In this document: positions 12,301 to 23,800 of the stretch, piece by piece
Layout: every line of letters starts with the position of its first letter
Numbering within the stretch: position 1 is the first letter of the stretch
Origin: Lineus longissimus
Lineage: Eukaryota; Nemertea; Pilidiophora; Heteronemertea; Lineidae
Direction of reading: 5' to 3'
DNA length: 64,000 bases
Assembly (NCBI RefSeq): GCF_910592395.1
Contig: NC_088311.1
Coordinates: 9,242,501 to 9,306,500 of the forward strand
The notes under the pieces: model-generated
Databases searched by the model: none
What the model was told of the DNA's origin: nothing
The model's input: only the letters and a program-made list of their open reading frames with translations
Program-made: the position numbers and the translations under genes

Positions 12301-13160
12301 ACCGTGCGATGTTCTCTAAACGCCTCATAGATTGATCGATGGAACATTCGATGCACATCCTTAACGTTTGTGATGTTATAGCATACTCATTCAGACAAAT
12401 ATATACGTATCAAAATAAATCACTCAAAAGGGCCGGTTGGCTGGCGGGATAGCATTATCGACGTCCAAGTTTTAAAAAAACATCAGTTAACAGTGATGTC
12501 TTCAAAGTTGGTCTTTAGATACCGACCATGCGTATACGCCCTAAGACATAAAGACTAGTGACCCCTCAACAACTACGCCCGACTAATTCTTGTTCTTCAA
12601 GGAAGTAGATATATATTCCTCGCGATAGTAGTGCTGTCTGTTGCCATTTTATGGCCTTTTCTTGAATAACAATGCCGAATTTAAACAGTCACGTATTGGA
12701 ATAACAGTTCACATTTATTGTTGATTCTATTAGTCCTTTGAAGGATCTTTGAGTATTTGCATTTTCTTTTCTTTGTTTGCTTGTGAAACAAGAAAGCGGT
12801 AATTGCAATTGGTAATAGTATCGGAAAATCTGGCCAGAAAAGTTAGTCGGCGCCTTCATCGAGCTATCTGAATTGTTTTTCTTCACAAATTGCTTGACAA
12901 ATCTTTCAGTTGAACTCAGAACGTATGCCTCTAAACACAAAAAATAGAATTTACCATGGATAGGAAACTGCAGATAGATTACAATGACGTGAAGAGTATA
13001 GCGTTATCATTCAATCTAGTTAGCAATCACATCACCCTATTCCCTATGCCGCGCGAAAATGTGATGGGATCATGATAAAAAACCGGCCAAGGCGACTGGC
13101 TGTGTACCCTGGTGTTTGCGGTATGGATCACCTTGCTAAATGCAATCTCGTCGCCTTTGA
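9354..13160. other. Non-coding stretch, no gene seen
   Basis: Nearly 4 kb with only short overlapping open frames. TACATGTA occurs near 9965, 10889 and 11534. The 130-codon minus-strand frame at 11156-11548 has no recognisable domain. Confidence 0.55.
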
Positions 13161-13660
13161 TCTCGGGATATGACATTTGTGCTTACTGGATATTGGTGTC
13201 GTCTTGGCGAGAGTAGGCGGATGACATTCACTTTGCTCTGTGACACAGCGAAGGCGAAACCTCAAATTTGCCTCCTGGTGTACGGTGTACACTTCTATAA
13301 TTGCGAGGCGCTTTGTGACACTGCAAGGGAGAGGCTGCCACTTTGCGTATTCTTGGGGTTATCAGTTTGAGGTTGTGCACTTTCACATGATTTGGAACCG
13401 CTAATTTGAGTTGGCCCGGGCGTAGTGTAGGTAGATGACATTTACTTTCTTCTTATGTCAAGCGACTAGTCGGTGTTTTCAATGAAAAGTGACCCGAAAC
13501 TCTCTGTGTTAAGATCAAGCGTTTGTCTGAATTAGCGACGTCAGGTAGCAGCCAGGGTTGTCGAGTCGGAAATGTCAATGTGAGGACACCGAAAAGGTGT
13601 TATTTTCTCTTAGTGCGAGGTAGGTCATCAGCTTACGTTACAGTGACGTTATCCATTACT
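13161..13660. repeat. Possible degenerate repeat units
   Basis: Similar phrases recur. GAGTAGGCGGATGACATTCA near 13210 resembles GTGTAGGTAGATGACATTTA near 13425, and a weaker relative (GCGAGGTAGGTCATCAGCTTA) lies near 13614. Spacing is about 213 and 190. GTGACAC and GCGAAGG words are also repeated inside. The copies are too diverged for a firm call without a dot plot. Confidence 0.3.
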
Positions 13661-15600
13661 GCGAGCCGCAATAGGGAGGGAGTCGGTGATGACCAACAAG
13701 CACATTTGGACTCCAGACACTCCCCTTCGCTCGCACACTGAAAGTAACGCCTTCCCAAAGGTGGTCTGCAACCATTGTTTTCATATACTATCGATCATAC
13801 GCAAGAATCCAAGCAAATGATCATCGATTTTTAATGCTCCGTGATTTTCTAAAACAGATTTGTAAAGGTTAAATGAGTCACCCTGATTCCTTGATGGTTA
13901 CACTGCCAAGTGACTGATTCATGATATTTTTCATAATTTCGACTATAAGTGAATTTGCCCTCGGCCTCGGGCTGTTGCCGTAGACGAAGCTACAGTCTAA
14001 ATGACAATGTGGAGGCGTAAGGTGTGGTATAAGTTCACCACCACACAATGGTGTATTGAAAGACGTATATCGTTTAGCAGTTGCTGATGTGGCGGGTGCG
14101 TGGCTATCATCATTCAGAAAAAAGCTTTGAAAAAACGGAAGGTGTATCTTATCCCGACGACGACGATGCATTTGCATACTTCAGGCTTCGTCTTTGTAGA
14201 TCTTCGTTGCGTAGCCTGCCTGAGGAAAAGAATCATCGATGACGAATAGAAAGAAAATGTTCAAAGATCTAGATCAAAAGATATCACAATGAAAACGTAC
14301 CTTCTTTAACAAAATGTCACGGTGCTCTGTTTAGATAAGAAAAAGCATGAGCGCAGAGGTCAATTACTTATTAGTAAACAAATTGAGACGAGTCTCGTTG
14401 AGTTAAAGTACCAGCGAGCGCTGAAGGACAATGTCGTCTGTCTGCCTTTCTCTAAGTAGCCTCTGATAGGGACTCCGCCATGTAACAAGTGGATGGTAAG
14501 CCCTTTGCCTGTTTACTAAGCGCGTTGAGGAGGTAAAGAGGAATATAAGTGTGTTTGGTACTAGGAGAGGTAGGGTAGTGTGAGGGAGAGCTATCGTATC
14601 ATTGATGTAGTAGAGGCAAGTAGCATAAGGAGACATCAAGTACTGACCGATCTATGGCAGTATAAAGTAGAGAAAAGGAATCAATGAACAGCGTTGATAA
14701 GTGGTCTGGACGGACTATTCAGAACTGCCACTGTGACGATTACACCCGTTGGACTGACCAATGCTGTTCTTAATAGAGAGGAGTCCTGATTACAGAGGTC
14801 AGTTTGAACGGAAATGAAAGGTTTGGGAACTAAACCCCAGTGACGGCTGTTTACCTATCTCATCCAACTTCATGAATTTCCTGTGGATATGACCACAGCG
14901 GAAGGATCACCTTCGAGGAGAATGACCACAGAAAAGTGTTCAGTGAAAACCTTAATTTCGCCAAGATTTTTCCTTCGACAGAGCTTGATTTTTCTTACTA
15001 TTTTCTTTTCACTTTTTTACCCCATCGATACAGTACTTCAATTTACGTTTTATCAAGTGTAGATTAGATTAATCCGTACTTGGTCTTGGTGACATAGTCT
15101 GCTAAGGTTCGTTGTCTGCTGAGCTGCTTACCCTATACCTCCATTCCTATCCCACATACCCTCACAGGTCCAATTGTAGCTAATGCCAATACGTTTGTCC
15201 AATGATTTGATTATCTCCTGTCTCTGCCTCACCTGTCTCACCCCAAAGCCGGTCACAATCACCGTCTCATATAGAACACTTCGATCGTCTCTCACATCTT
15301 TAGCTCTTCAACATCAAAGCTAGCGTAACATGTATAGATGAAATCTACATAATAGAAATTGATTTTCTCTCCTTGCTGTCTTGAGGCCAACTTTGCCGGT
15401 TGATTTACTCACTGTGGGCTGGAAAAAAGTCGAAAATGTTGGGAATACAAATAGCACTAATGATGGAGATATGATGTGTCAATTCGTTGCATTATCTGTA
15501 TCTTCATATCAAAATAGGTTGTAGGGGGAGAGGGGCCCTATCCGCTTCATATAATATGGTAACTATAATACTGAAAATTTCTGTATATTCTGTTTCTTGT
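13661..15600. other. Non-coding stretch, no gene seen
   Basis: Short open frames only. The 14400-14640 segment is purine-rich on the plus strand but has no repeat unit or motif that could be named. Confidence 0.5.
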
Positions 15601-15607
15601 GTTAGTG

Positions 15608-15631
15608 GCAATTAATGGTAATTAATGGCAT
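15608..15631. promoter_or_regulatory. Doubled homeodomain-like site
   Basis: CAATTAATGG-TAATTAATGG places two TAATTA-type cores in direct repeat. TAATTA is the generic binding core of many homeodomain proteins. Short AT-rich words occur often by chance in this composition, so this is a weak regulatory hint. Confidence 0.2.
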
Positions 15632-15890
15632 CGCTCAAAGCAGAATTTCTCTCCATGCCAGGTAACTGTAATTTGGTCACCCTTGTCATGAAGTCCGAGA
15701 GACCAAGCGACCGATGATCATCAGTATACGCAGTGTCACTCTTCTTGTCATTGTACATGTACTGTAATGGCACGTCACATACGTGCATACCACACACCAT
15801 TCCGTGTCGTGGCCTTCTTTTCTGGGCTCCTGGTCAGTCATCTGATTTATTTGTCAAAAATCATTGCATTTCGGGCAATCTAACAATATA

Positions 15891-15932
15891 GTATAGGATA
15901 CTAGCCAACTCTGTATAGGATACCAGCCAACC
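15891..15932. repeat. 22-bp tandem duplication
   Basis: GTATAGGATACTAGCCAAC at 15891 is repeated with one change at 15913. It looks like a recent local duplication. Confidence 0.7.
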
Positions 15933-17080
15933 GCGTTTTCTCCCAGCGAAGCTTACTGCTTGAATGCAGGGCGCCATTGCATAGAACTCTGATACATGAA
16001 TCTTTATAAATTGTGATGTTCTCAGGCTTGAGTGTTTTTATACGTAATGTGATTGTTATCACATCCATCTCATCAATCTAAGAACGAGAGGAAAGAGAGG
16101 AAAAAGAACAAATAACCATCCTCTTCTCAAGCACTGCTTTCACCAGACAAAATCTCCATGCTTACAAACCACCATCACTGAATTAACTCGTTTCCCGAGT
16201 CTTTACCCAATCCCCGGATACTTCAAGTTTTAATCAAATGGAAAATTTCACCGGAAAAATCATGGTATTTATCAAGGCATAACATTCAATCCGTCTACTG
16301 GGCCATTCGGATATCCCTCATCAAACACCAGACTCCCAAATGCCCGGGAAATATCGATTTATCACGGAAAAGTATGTTCTTATCAATCTATTTGCTCTGG
16401 TTTTTGTACTCCCATTTCCCCTGTCTATTTCTTTATTATACGTTGCGTATTCTGTACAGAGTGCTTCGCTAAAGTGATTGGTACTTTCAGTGGCATCATT
16501 GCCACAAGCTACCAAAGCCTTGGTTTTGAAGTGAGAATGGATGAGCCTTCTGGGCTTCCGTACAAAAGCTCTCCCGATACTGTTCACTTATACTTATTAC
16601 TACGCTCTCTATATATAAATCCATCTCAATCTCAGGGAATTCAAGCAAGTCCCAATATTAATTTGAAGCTGTTTCAATTACTGTCGGGCTGCCTGCGGCA
16701 ATCGGATTTCTATAGACATGTTATATATGGCTTCGGAGACCGTCTAATAGATTTTGAGGAAGATAGTACTTCTATATATCTGCGCGGCATATCACACGCG
16801 TGAGGGAGCGTTGCAGGCGTGGGCTGTCTACCTAGCTCGACCAAATACGTTGTATGGTAGATCGATTTTCTTTAATTAAATTAAATGTTCATACATGTAG
16901 CTTGACAAAGTTTTTTTCCACTGAATTGGAAGAATGTAATAAAGTAACTTAGCCAAAATATCCCCATGTTGCTTACGGAAATAAAATATAAACCGATGTA
17001 GGGGTCCGGAGGATGGAAATTCGAGAGGACTGTGTTGCTGCTATACCGAAAGTATTTTCTTTCTCCAATAACAACTGCCA
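15933..17080. other. Non-coding stretch, no gene seen
   Basis: Short open frames without recognisable motifs, including one of 109 codons at 16474-16803. TACATGTA lies near 16892. No repeat was found. Confidence 0.5.
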
Positions 17081-17087
17081 ACAGCTA

Positions 17088-17176
17088 CAGGGTGGCCCAA
17101 AAAACTTTTCCCTTGGACAGTAGAATTCTGTTGTGTAGCCAGTGTGTGAGAGGGAAACGTTTTCTGGGCCACACTG
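17088..17176. mobile_element. Tc1/mariner-type MITE
   Basis: The left end starts CAGGGTGGCCCAAAAAACTT. The reverse complement of the right end starts CAGTGTGGCCCAGAAAACGT. The repeats agree at 23 of 27 positions. Both ends are flanked directly by TA (17086-17087 and 17177-17178), the target-site duplication of the Tc1/mariner superfamily. At 89 bp it has no room for a transposase and would have been moved by an enzyme from elsewhere. Confidence 0.8.
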
Positions 17177-17179
17177 TAG

Positions 17180-18905
17180 AGAACATCATGCTAACAGACA
17201 TGTTTGCTTTGGCGAATAGTAAACGGAAAACTGTTGTTAGTCTGCCCAGCAGTAAGCCACGGCAGTTGTTTGTTTGGAGATTGCAGAGCTGTTTGTTCTT
17301 GTTGACAATAGGTTTAAGCCGTAGCCGCCGGGATCTGTTCATTTCTGCCTTTCAGTATCACAGCGAGAATAGTTTAGATGAGATAGATTGATATTGGAAC
17401 CGCTTTTTTGTGTCAATGCAGTTATGCAGGCTTGCTCTATTCTGTGTCGATGGAAATCTCCAGTAAAGTGATTCAAATTGTCATTGAACCGCTTTCGGGC
17501 TCGCCGGAATAGCCAATAAATCGCCGGAATCCATTGTCGGACGGATTTCATTTCAGTTCCTTTCGCCCCTTCATTTCTCTGGTGGCAAAGGATTTTGGTG
17601 GATCTGTTCTCGTCCGTTACTGGCATATGAAACTGAACACTGCTTCTCATGGCTCGGAGGCTTATGATGTCGGTTGCGCTAAGAACATCAGTATTCATGA
17701 ACCATGTTGTCAAGGTGTTTGTTTCATCGCCACACATTAAACCACCTACAACGGCGGTTCTACTTCAGTTATGATAATTTGCCGGGCTCTTTTTCATCAA
17801 CGAATGTATGGTCGGTCCATCAGACTACTGTAATGAATCAACATTGCATTGAAAAGTTTCCGGTTTTTATGACATTACGTCGAATTCGAAAAAGTTGAAA
17901 CCAATGATAATGCGTTTAAAATAGACTGGAAAACTGCACTGATGTTGCTCTGTGTACATACACAGCATGGAGTATTTACAATCTAAGTCGGATTCAGTGA
18001 GTTTATTTGAACTTTTAACGTACTTGCTTCCCTGGATTTGGATAGATATTGGCATACGTGCAGAATGAGGGCTGGGTTGCCTTGGGCTAGCACGCGAGTC
18101 TAATGCAAATGTTACATGGTTTTCGATAAACTTGTTGTAGGCAGGGAGGGGGTGTTGTACCCTTTGGCGGTTTATATCGATAACTCTACTCAGTAAGTTA
18201 TATGAACAGAATGTTGACTAATCTAGCGAACTAATCTAGGAACGGAAGGGATGGTAAAGGTGATGATAACATAGGTCGAATCATGGGATTTATTCTAGAT
18301 AGACGACCCCAAAACCATACTGTGACTATCATTATTTACGGTATCTATTGCTCAGTAATAAGCAACTGTGCGTAGGCAAAGCAAGTTATCTAGTTGTATT
18401 TGAAGCACACGTTAAGCAGTCATCTTGGCGCGCTAATGCCGTAGTTTCTGCGAGTGTTTCTGTGTGTGAGTGTTTCCCCAGAGTTAAGTCAGGCCTAAAA
18501 TGTTTGTTGTCGGCGTTAGTGCACTGCCGTATCCTGCCATTGCCTAACCCCACCCCTCACTTAATTGTACTCGCCTTTCTCCTCATTCCTCACAATTTCC
18601 TATCTGATCTTCAGTAATCTTTTTTCGCGGCCATTTCCCCCGTTGATTGATATACGACATTAGCGGTACACACTCGGTCTTCGCAAGTAAATGACTTTTG
18701 TCCGTTAGGGAGGGAACCCTCATCAATCAAGATTAAAACACCAATATGCCTGAAAGCTTTCTGACAGCAGGTGCTATCACTGAGGAATGGAAATGTATGT
18801 GATTCAGGAAGTTACTCGGTCTGGCCCTCACTTTTCTAATCCTCGCTTGGCACACGCTCTGTAATCGAATGACGAAGCAATGAGTTAAAATGGCCTTTCG
18901 TGATG
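17180..18905. other. Non-coding stretch, no gene seen
   Basis: A 132-codon minus-strand frame at 17339-17737 and several smaller ones overlap each other on opposite strands and show no domain. A pyrimidine-rich stretch near 18540-18605 could serve as a splice acceptor tract, but no exon follows that I can support. Confidence 0.5.
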
Positions 18906-19030
18906 TAAGATAAGGTGGTACAATTATGCCCCAGTACAATTATTGCCCCCACAGTGTAGAAAACACTCACTATTATTGCACACAGAGGCTATAATTGAAA
19001 AGAGGCCATAATTGTACCATCCTACCTTAT
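18906..19030. mobile_element. MITE family A, copy 2 (intact hairpin)
   Basis: The element starts TAAGATAAGGTGGTACAATT and ends with the imperfect reverse complement finishing CCTACCTTAT. The whole sequence folds back: GGTACAATTATGCC pairs with GGCCATAATTGTACC, and further in AATTATTGCCCCC pairs with AGGCTATAATTG. It shares its terminus and internal words with 3845-3951, so this is a dispersed family and not a chance palindrome. No open frame of note lies inside. Confidence 0.7.
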
Positions 19031-19467
19031 GTGCACTTCTTTCCTTAAAAATAGTCTACCAGCCCACAGACTACTCTTTAGTCATCAACCACCAACATAT
19101 TATTACCCATGTAGTCTTCATATCAGCCTGCGACTGATACTAAATAATTCCCTGTCCGATTATTGTTATTATTTATACCTCATTGGTTGTCGTCTTTTTC
19201 TCTTTTCATATTCCATTTGTGGCGTCGTTCTCGATTAGGTAAGAGTATTTTAAGTCTACATTGTTCGATATGCCAACAAGAGTTAATAATCATGAACCAC
19301 TAGTCTTTATTAATTCTTCATACTAGTAATACATGCTCTGCTTTTTAAGGCATTTCTTGTTAAGAAAAGTTTACTGTTAACAGTTCGGAGATTGAAGTTC
19401 TTATTCAGCGTTCAATTTTTTTTTGGTGAAACTAGTTTAGACAGTCGGTTCAGTCCAATTGCCGTAA
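19031..19467. other. Non-coding stretch, no gene seen
   Basis: AT-rich DNA between two MITE-like elements, with no recognisable feature. Confidence 0.5.
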
Positions 19468-19705
19468 AACGTCGGCTGTCTTAGGCTGCGTATCAAAAAG
19501 CTGTTCCCTTGTAAACGTGTGGCGTTGTTTCCATTTAATTGTCTCCATACCAGCATTTTTCCTGGTTCAATAAATTGGAACCTCCAATAGGCCAAACGAA
19601 GGTTCATTTTGCGTGTGGCGCATCACAAGGTCACAAGCGAACACGGAAGAAGGGAAAACGCCACAAGCGAACGGTCTGTAGATACGCAGCGGAATACAGC
19701 GATAG
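19468..19705. mobile_element. Probable MITE with imperfect terminal repeats
   Basis: GCTGCGTATC at 19485-19494 is perfectly inverted as GATACGCAGC at 19681-19690. Similarity continues on both sides: outward GTCGGCTGT against ATCGCTGT, and inward CTGTTCCCTTGT-GGCGTT-TTCC against CCGTTCGCTTGT-GGCGTTTTCC. The combined arms are about 45-50 bp and imperfect. CACAAGCGAAC is also directly repeated at 19632 and 19662. A 75-codon frame at 19539-19766 overlaps but shows no transposase motif. Confidence 0.5.
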
Positions 19706-20638
19706 AACCCCGGAGTTTCTCAGTCAGACCAGTATTCCTATCTACTCTATGGCTGCCCCAAGCTAGGCTTGAATGTGTTGGAAGCTGATAGTGCTAAGTT
19801 TTGAGTTTTTTTAACAATGGTTAGTTGTAGTTGTTGGATTCTCTGCCTAGAAACGCCTAGAACTTTATCTACACAACCTCTGGGTGGAGTCAATCTGTTA
19901 TATATTTTCCCTCACAGTCGATTTAATGAAAAAATAAGCTAATTGTGTGTTGATCTCAGAAGCTTCCAGTAAAAGTCAACATTTGATGTTACTCGAGTGA
20001 TCTCATTATCCAACGTGATTTCATTTTCTGACAGCTGATCGGTAGTGGAGCAGACATCTGAGAGTAACATGGCTCGCGGCTATCTTCCCCGGAAACTTTC
20101 ATATCGATCAAATCATGCCCCTGATAGTATTGTGCTCTCGGGGAAATATACAAAATTATAGTTGAAGTCACAGAACGTAGAGCTGATGTAAATAAACCAG
20201 CTAGGTGGTCTGGTGTATCACAACCATTGGTGTGTACTGGTTAGGTCAGCAGAGAATAGGTATCGACAAATGTCAGAAATGATATCACTTGTTATAATAT
20301 AATCATATATTGTACTGTAAAATCAACTCTATTGGGTTGTCCAAACACTTTCAGTCGGAGTAACTGGAGACTTTGGCTACCTACATGCTTGAAAAAGTAT
20401 ACACGCTTACACGCTCGCCTTATGTCTTTCGATCGTCTTGACGACTTTAGCGTGTAGATGACCGGCCGCATTTTCACTTTGCGTTGGGTTGCTTTTGGTA
20501 ATGGAGTAGTAAATGTATAGTAAGTTGTAGTTTTCAATCATTGAATGTATTCAGAGCAGAACTAAGAATAAAGGTGGTAAAGTGAGTCGTGTTACAGCTT
20601 TCCCTTCCATCCTACCTAGGGTTGCAAATGCGACACTG
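19706..20638. other. Non-coding stretch, no gene seen
   Basis: Short frames only. No structured repeat was recognised. Confidence 0.5.
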
Positions 20639-20830
20639 GGGGCTCTTTGTGGCTAGAGAGCACGGCTTGTAACTACTATGTCAATGTAGGCCCGACTCTT
20701 GGACCGATCACTCTACTGTTTCATCTTTGTGTCATTGGGCAAGGCGCCTAAAATTGTTTGCTTATATCTTCAACAAAGAGTAAATGGTTGCCTTACTGGC
20801 AACGGTGGTCAATGTTTGCCTTCCAAACCT
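20639..20830 (+). mobile_element. tRNA-derived SINE remnant (tRNA-Thr-like head)
   Basis: The head at 20639-20705 follows a tRNA layout. An A-box-like TGGCTAGAGAGC is followed by an arm containing CTTGTAA, which would be the anticodon loop of a UGU (Thr) tRNA. A degenerate B-box GGCCCGACTCTT follows. About 30 bases later comes GTGTCATTGGGCAAGGCGCC, resembling the conserved body of V-SINE-like elements. A decayed AAATGG-TGCC-TACTGGC word follows near 20783. The B-box lacks the invariant TTCGA, so this is a dead copy and not a functional tRNA. The 3' end is unclear. Confidence 0.55.
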
Positions 20831-20849
20831 GTCAATGCCCGTACTGGTG

Positions 20850-23800
20850 ATTCTTGCTCGAAGCAGCTGGCAGTCTCATCGTAAAGCCGAGACACGAAAC
20901 AAAGTACTTTTCCTGTCTATATGAAGCTGGTGTAATATCTCTTTGACATCCCAATAGACAGGAATACAGAATGGATGGCTTGGATACTAGCGGAAAGGTC
21001 AATACGATTTCCTATGTATTGCCAATAGCACATCGTGATATGCTGTGGATATGTGTGGTTAAAGCAGCTTATAAACGTGGTCGGAAAAATGAACAGCTCA
21101 CGAAATTACCGATAGCTGAAATGTGCGCAGGGCTTCCGTGTTCGTGTGATAACACCCATACAACACTCCGTAATTATGGCGAATACTCGAAACCCTATTG
21201 ATGCAGAATTCTGATCCAGATTATCCCTAACACCAAAGCGACGCATCCGCACACGGAATTGTCATCAGGGGGAGATGACCCTGCTTTGTCTACCTGACCC
21301 AGCCCTTTATCATCTTCATTTAATTCCCACAATGCGATTGTTGGGCGATATGAGAATTTAATGGCGTGTGGTTTGACCACAGTGTGGTTGTCAGGAGATG
21401 CCGAGATGGGCTTGTCAGCTGATGTCATTATCTGGACGTCAGGGTAAGTAGCCGGCTCATGTCTCCATCCTTTGTGTGGTTCAAACTTCCTTTATGGAGT
21501 CAAAGCGTGGAGCTGTCCGGTAAATGGTACATGTACCTTGCTCATTGTTTCGCTATGATCCGTTACGCTGTGATAAGTCTTTGTTCAGAAGTTACCAATT
21601 TGATAACATATCGATATGGTGTTGTTTTTATTGAAAATGTGTAGTTCTTACGTCAGAAAAGAATGCAAGTTGGCTGCAACCAACTATGATTCCGACATTT
21701 GATGCTCTTGAGCTCCATCTCTGATTCGGAGTTGGACTCGTTTATGGCAGATTCTGGCATAAGATGTTTTCATTGAGAGTACCTGCGTTTTGTCGCGCTT
21801 GTCAGAAAGTCCCTCAGAGAGATCGAAAGACTAAGGGACATATCACTGGTGCCGTGAACTCGGCCTGCTGGCCCCAGTAAATACTGGATGCGGTGCTTTA
21901 TACATGTAGCTGCAAACTTGGCGCCCGATCGTTTTTCTTCCTTTCGCTCGGATATCTACCTTGGCATGATTGCAATCAGCAAACAGGATATGGAAAAAAC
22001 CCAAAGAAGCAGGTTCATTAGGGATAGATGCAAAACGAGGTGTACTGAAGCTTCTACCCAAGCGATTTCATTTCCAAAATCACTAATGATGCAGTAGATG
22101 TAGTAATAATGAAAACACCACATTTGCTTGGAGCATCGGAAAGAGAGCAAATTAGGTGAGATGTAACGAACCAAGGCAGTAATCCAGAATATGATTCATG
22201 TCCCACAGCAATAGCGTTGATTTCTGTAACAACCTGCTCTAAGCCTGATTCTAGCTTCTTATATCAAGCCCGGGGTGGTTTCCGTCACAACTAACCATGA
22301 TTAGCAACACCATTCCATTCCTTCGTTAAGAGAGGTTGTCCTATTATGTCATCCGTAATAATACCACAATTGCAATTCGCCATCATTCGATTTGCGCTGT
22401 CTTCAGCCTCGGAAAAGAAGAGGATTCATGACCGGATTTCCAGCGATCACCCCCTCACCCATGCCAACTGACCGTCTACAATAAATTCCATTATAACTAA
22501 CTAAATGAACCGTGAGGATTAGATTCATTGCATCAATTCTTCACGCCTTGTGATATCGTCAAAACATTTCGTTAACACCCGTGGCCGAGTCATCTTTGCT
22601 GGTTCATCGGTTCCATTGTAGTGTGGGCTTGCATGATTTTGATGCATCAGTGGGAAAGCTGAAGCAATTTTGAGATAATGGTCCAGTTCCTTGCAATTGT
22701 ATTTGTGCTTTCTTTCGGCCATGACTAGAAGAATCCTGGTTACTTTGCGCTGGTAAGCCCTCCGCACAATCCAATATGGATAACCGGTTTACCTTTGAAA
22801 TACGTACTTACCTCGAGAGAAAAAACCCGACGTAAAGTACCATGATATGAGTGCCTAGTTTCTTTTGTGTTTTAAAGCGTTACCTTTTCCAACCGTGAAG
22901 AAGTCTCTGTCCAGTCGTTGGTCAGTGTCACTTGAGCATTGCATTCGCATTACGTGATGCACAGTTGCATGTCTGGTAGGACTCAAAAAGATGACTAAGA
23001 CACTAAATCAACTTTACGTTGAAGGTTTCGTAACACATTTTTAAATTGTAACAATAATGGGTTTCTTTCTCGGTTAATAAGAAATATTCGAAGTCACTCT
23101 GTGTCTTCCAAATGTGCTTCATTATGGCCCACTTAGAAAAATCTAGTGTACAGCATCACTCGTATCACCTCTGGTCATGGCTGTCCTTCTACTTGTTCTA
23201 GGAAGCAAAGGTGTTCCACGCCCTCTGGGTATCTGATTCACCGTCATCCAGGTACGGTGTCCGGGGGACAATTACCACAATCTTCGATAGGCTAGCAGTG
23301 TAGTTATTCTGAAACACAATCTGTCATGGTGAACCTTCAGGTGATGAAAAGCTATTATTCTGAATGAGATTTGTATTTTTTTCGTTGCCAATGTTGGGCA
23401 ATGTTGTGTTGACTGTTTGAACAAGAAACGAAGTCATGACTTTGTTATAAGTAGAATGGAACGGCGTGTGACGAATGGAACGGCGAATACATTATTCATG
23501 ACGTCATCACCATTCAAAATACCTAACTCATTAGCAGATGGCTGTCGTATACTCCCCTTTCACTAGTGTATTTGATCCTAAATTTTCCATGTTTCGAATC
23601 AGAGACAGCGATTCCTTCAGCAATACCGTTAATATGTAGCTAATCACGGCAATTTGCTATGGATACTCAATGAAAGATCCATGATGTATATCTATCAAGA
23701 TATTCCTCCTCTTTCTCAGCTGTCAAGCCCAACTACAACAGGACTACAATATCATGAGAAACATTCTGAGCTAAATATAATGTTGTAAGAATAAGCCAGC

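Noticed and set aside
17339-17737. 132-codon minus-strand frame close to the mariner MITE, considered as a transposase fragment
   Set aside because: No helix-turn-helix or DDE/D-type motif is visible, and an overlapping plus-strand frame exists.
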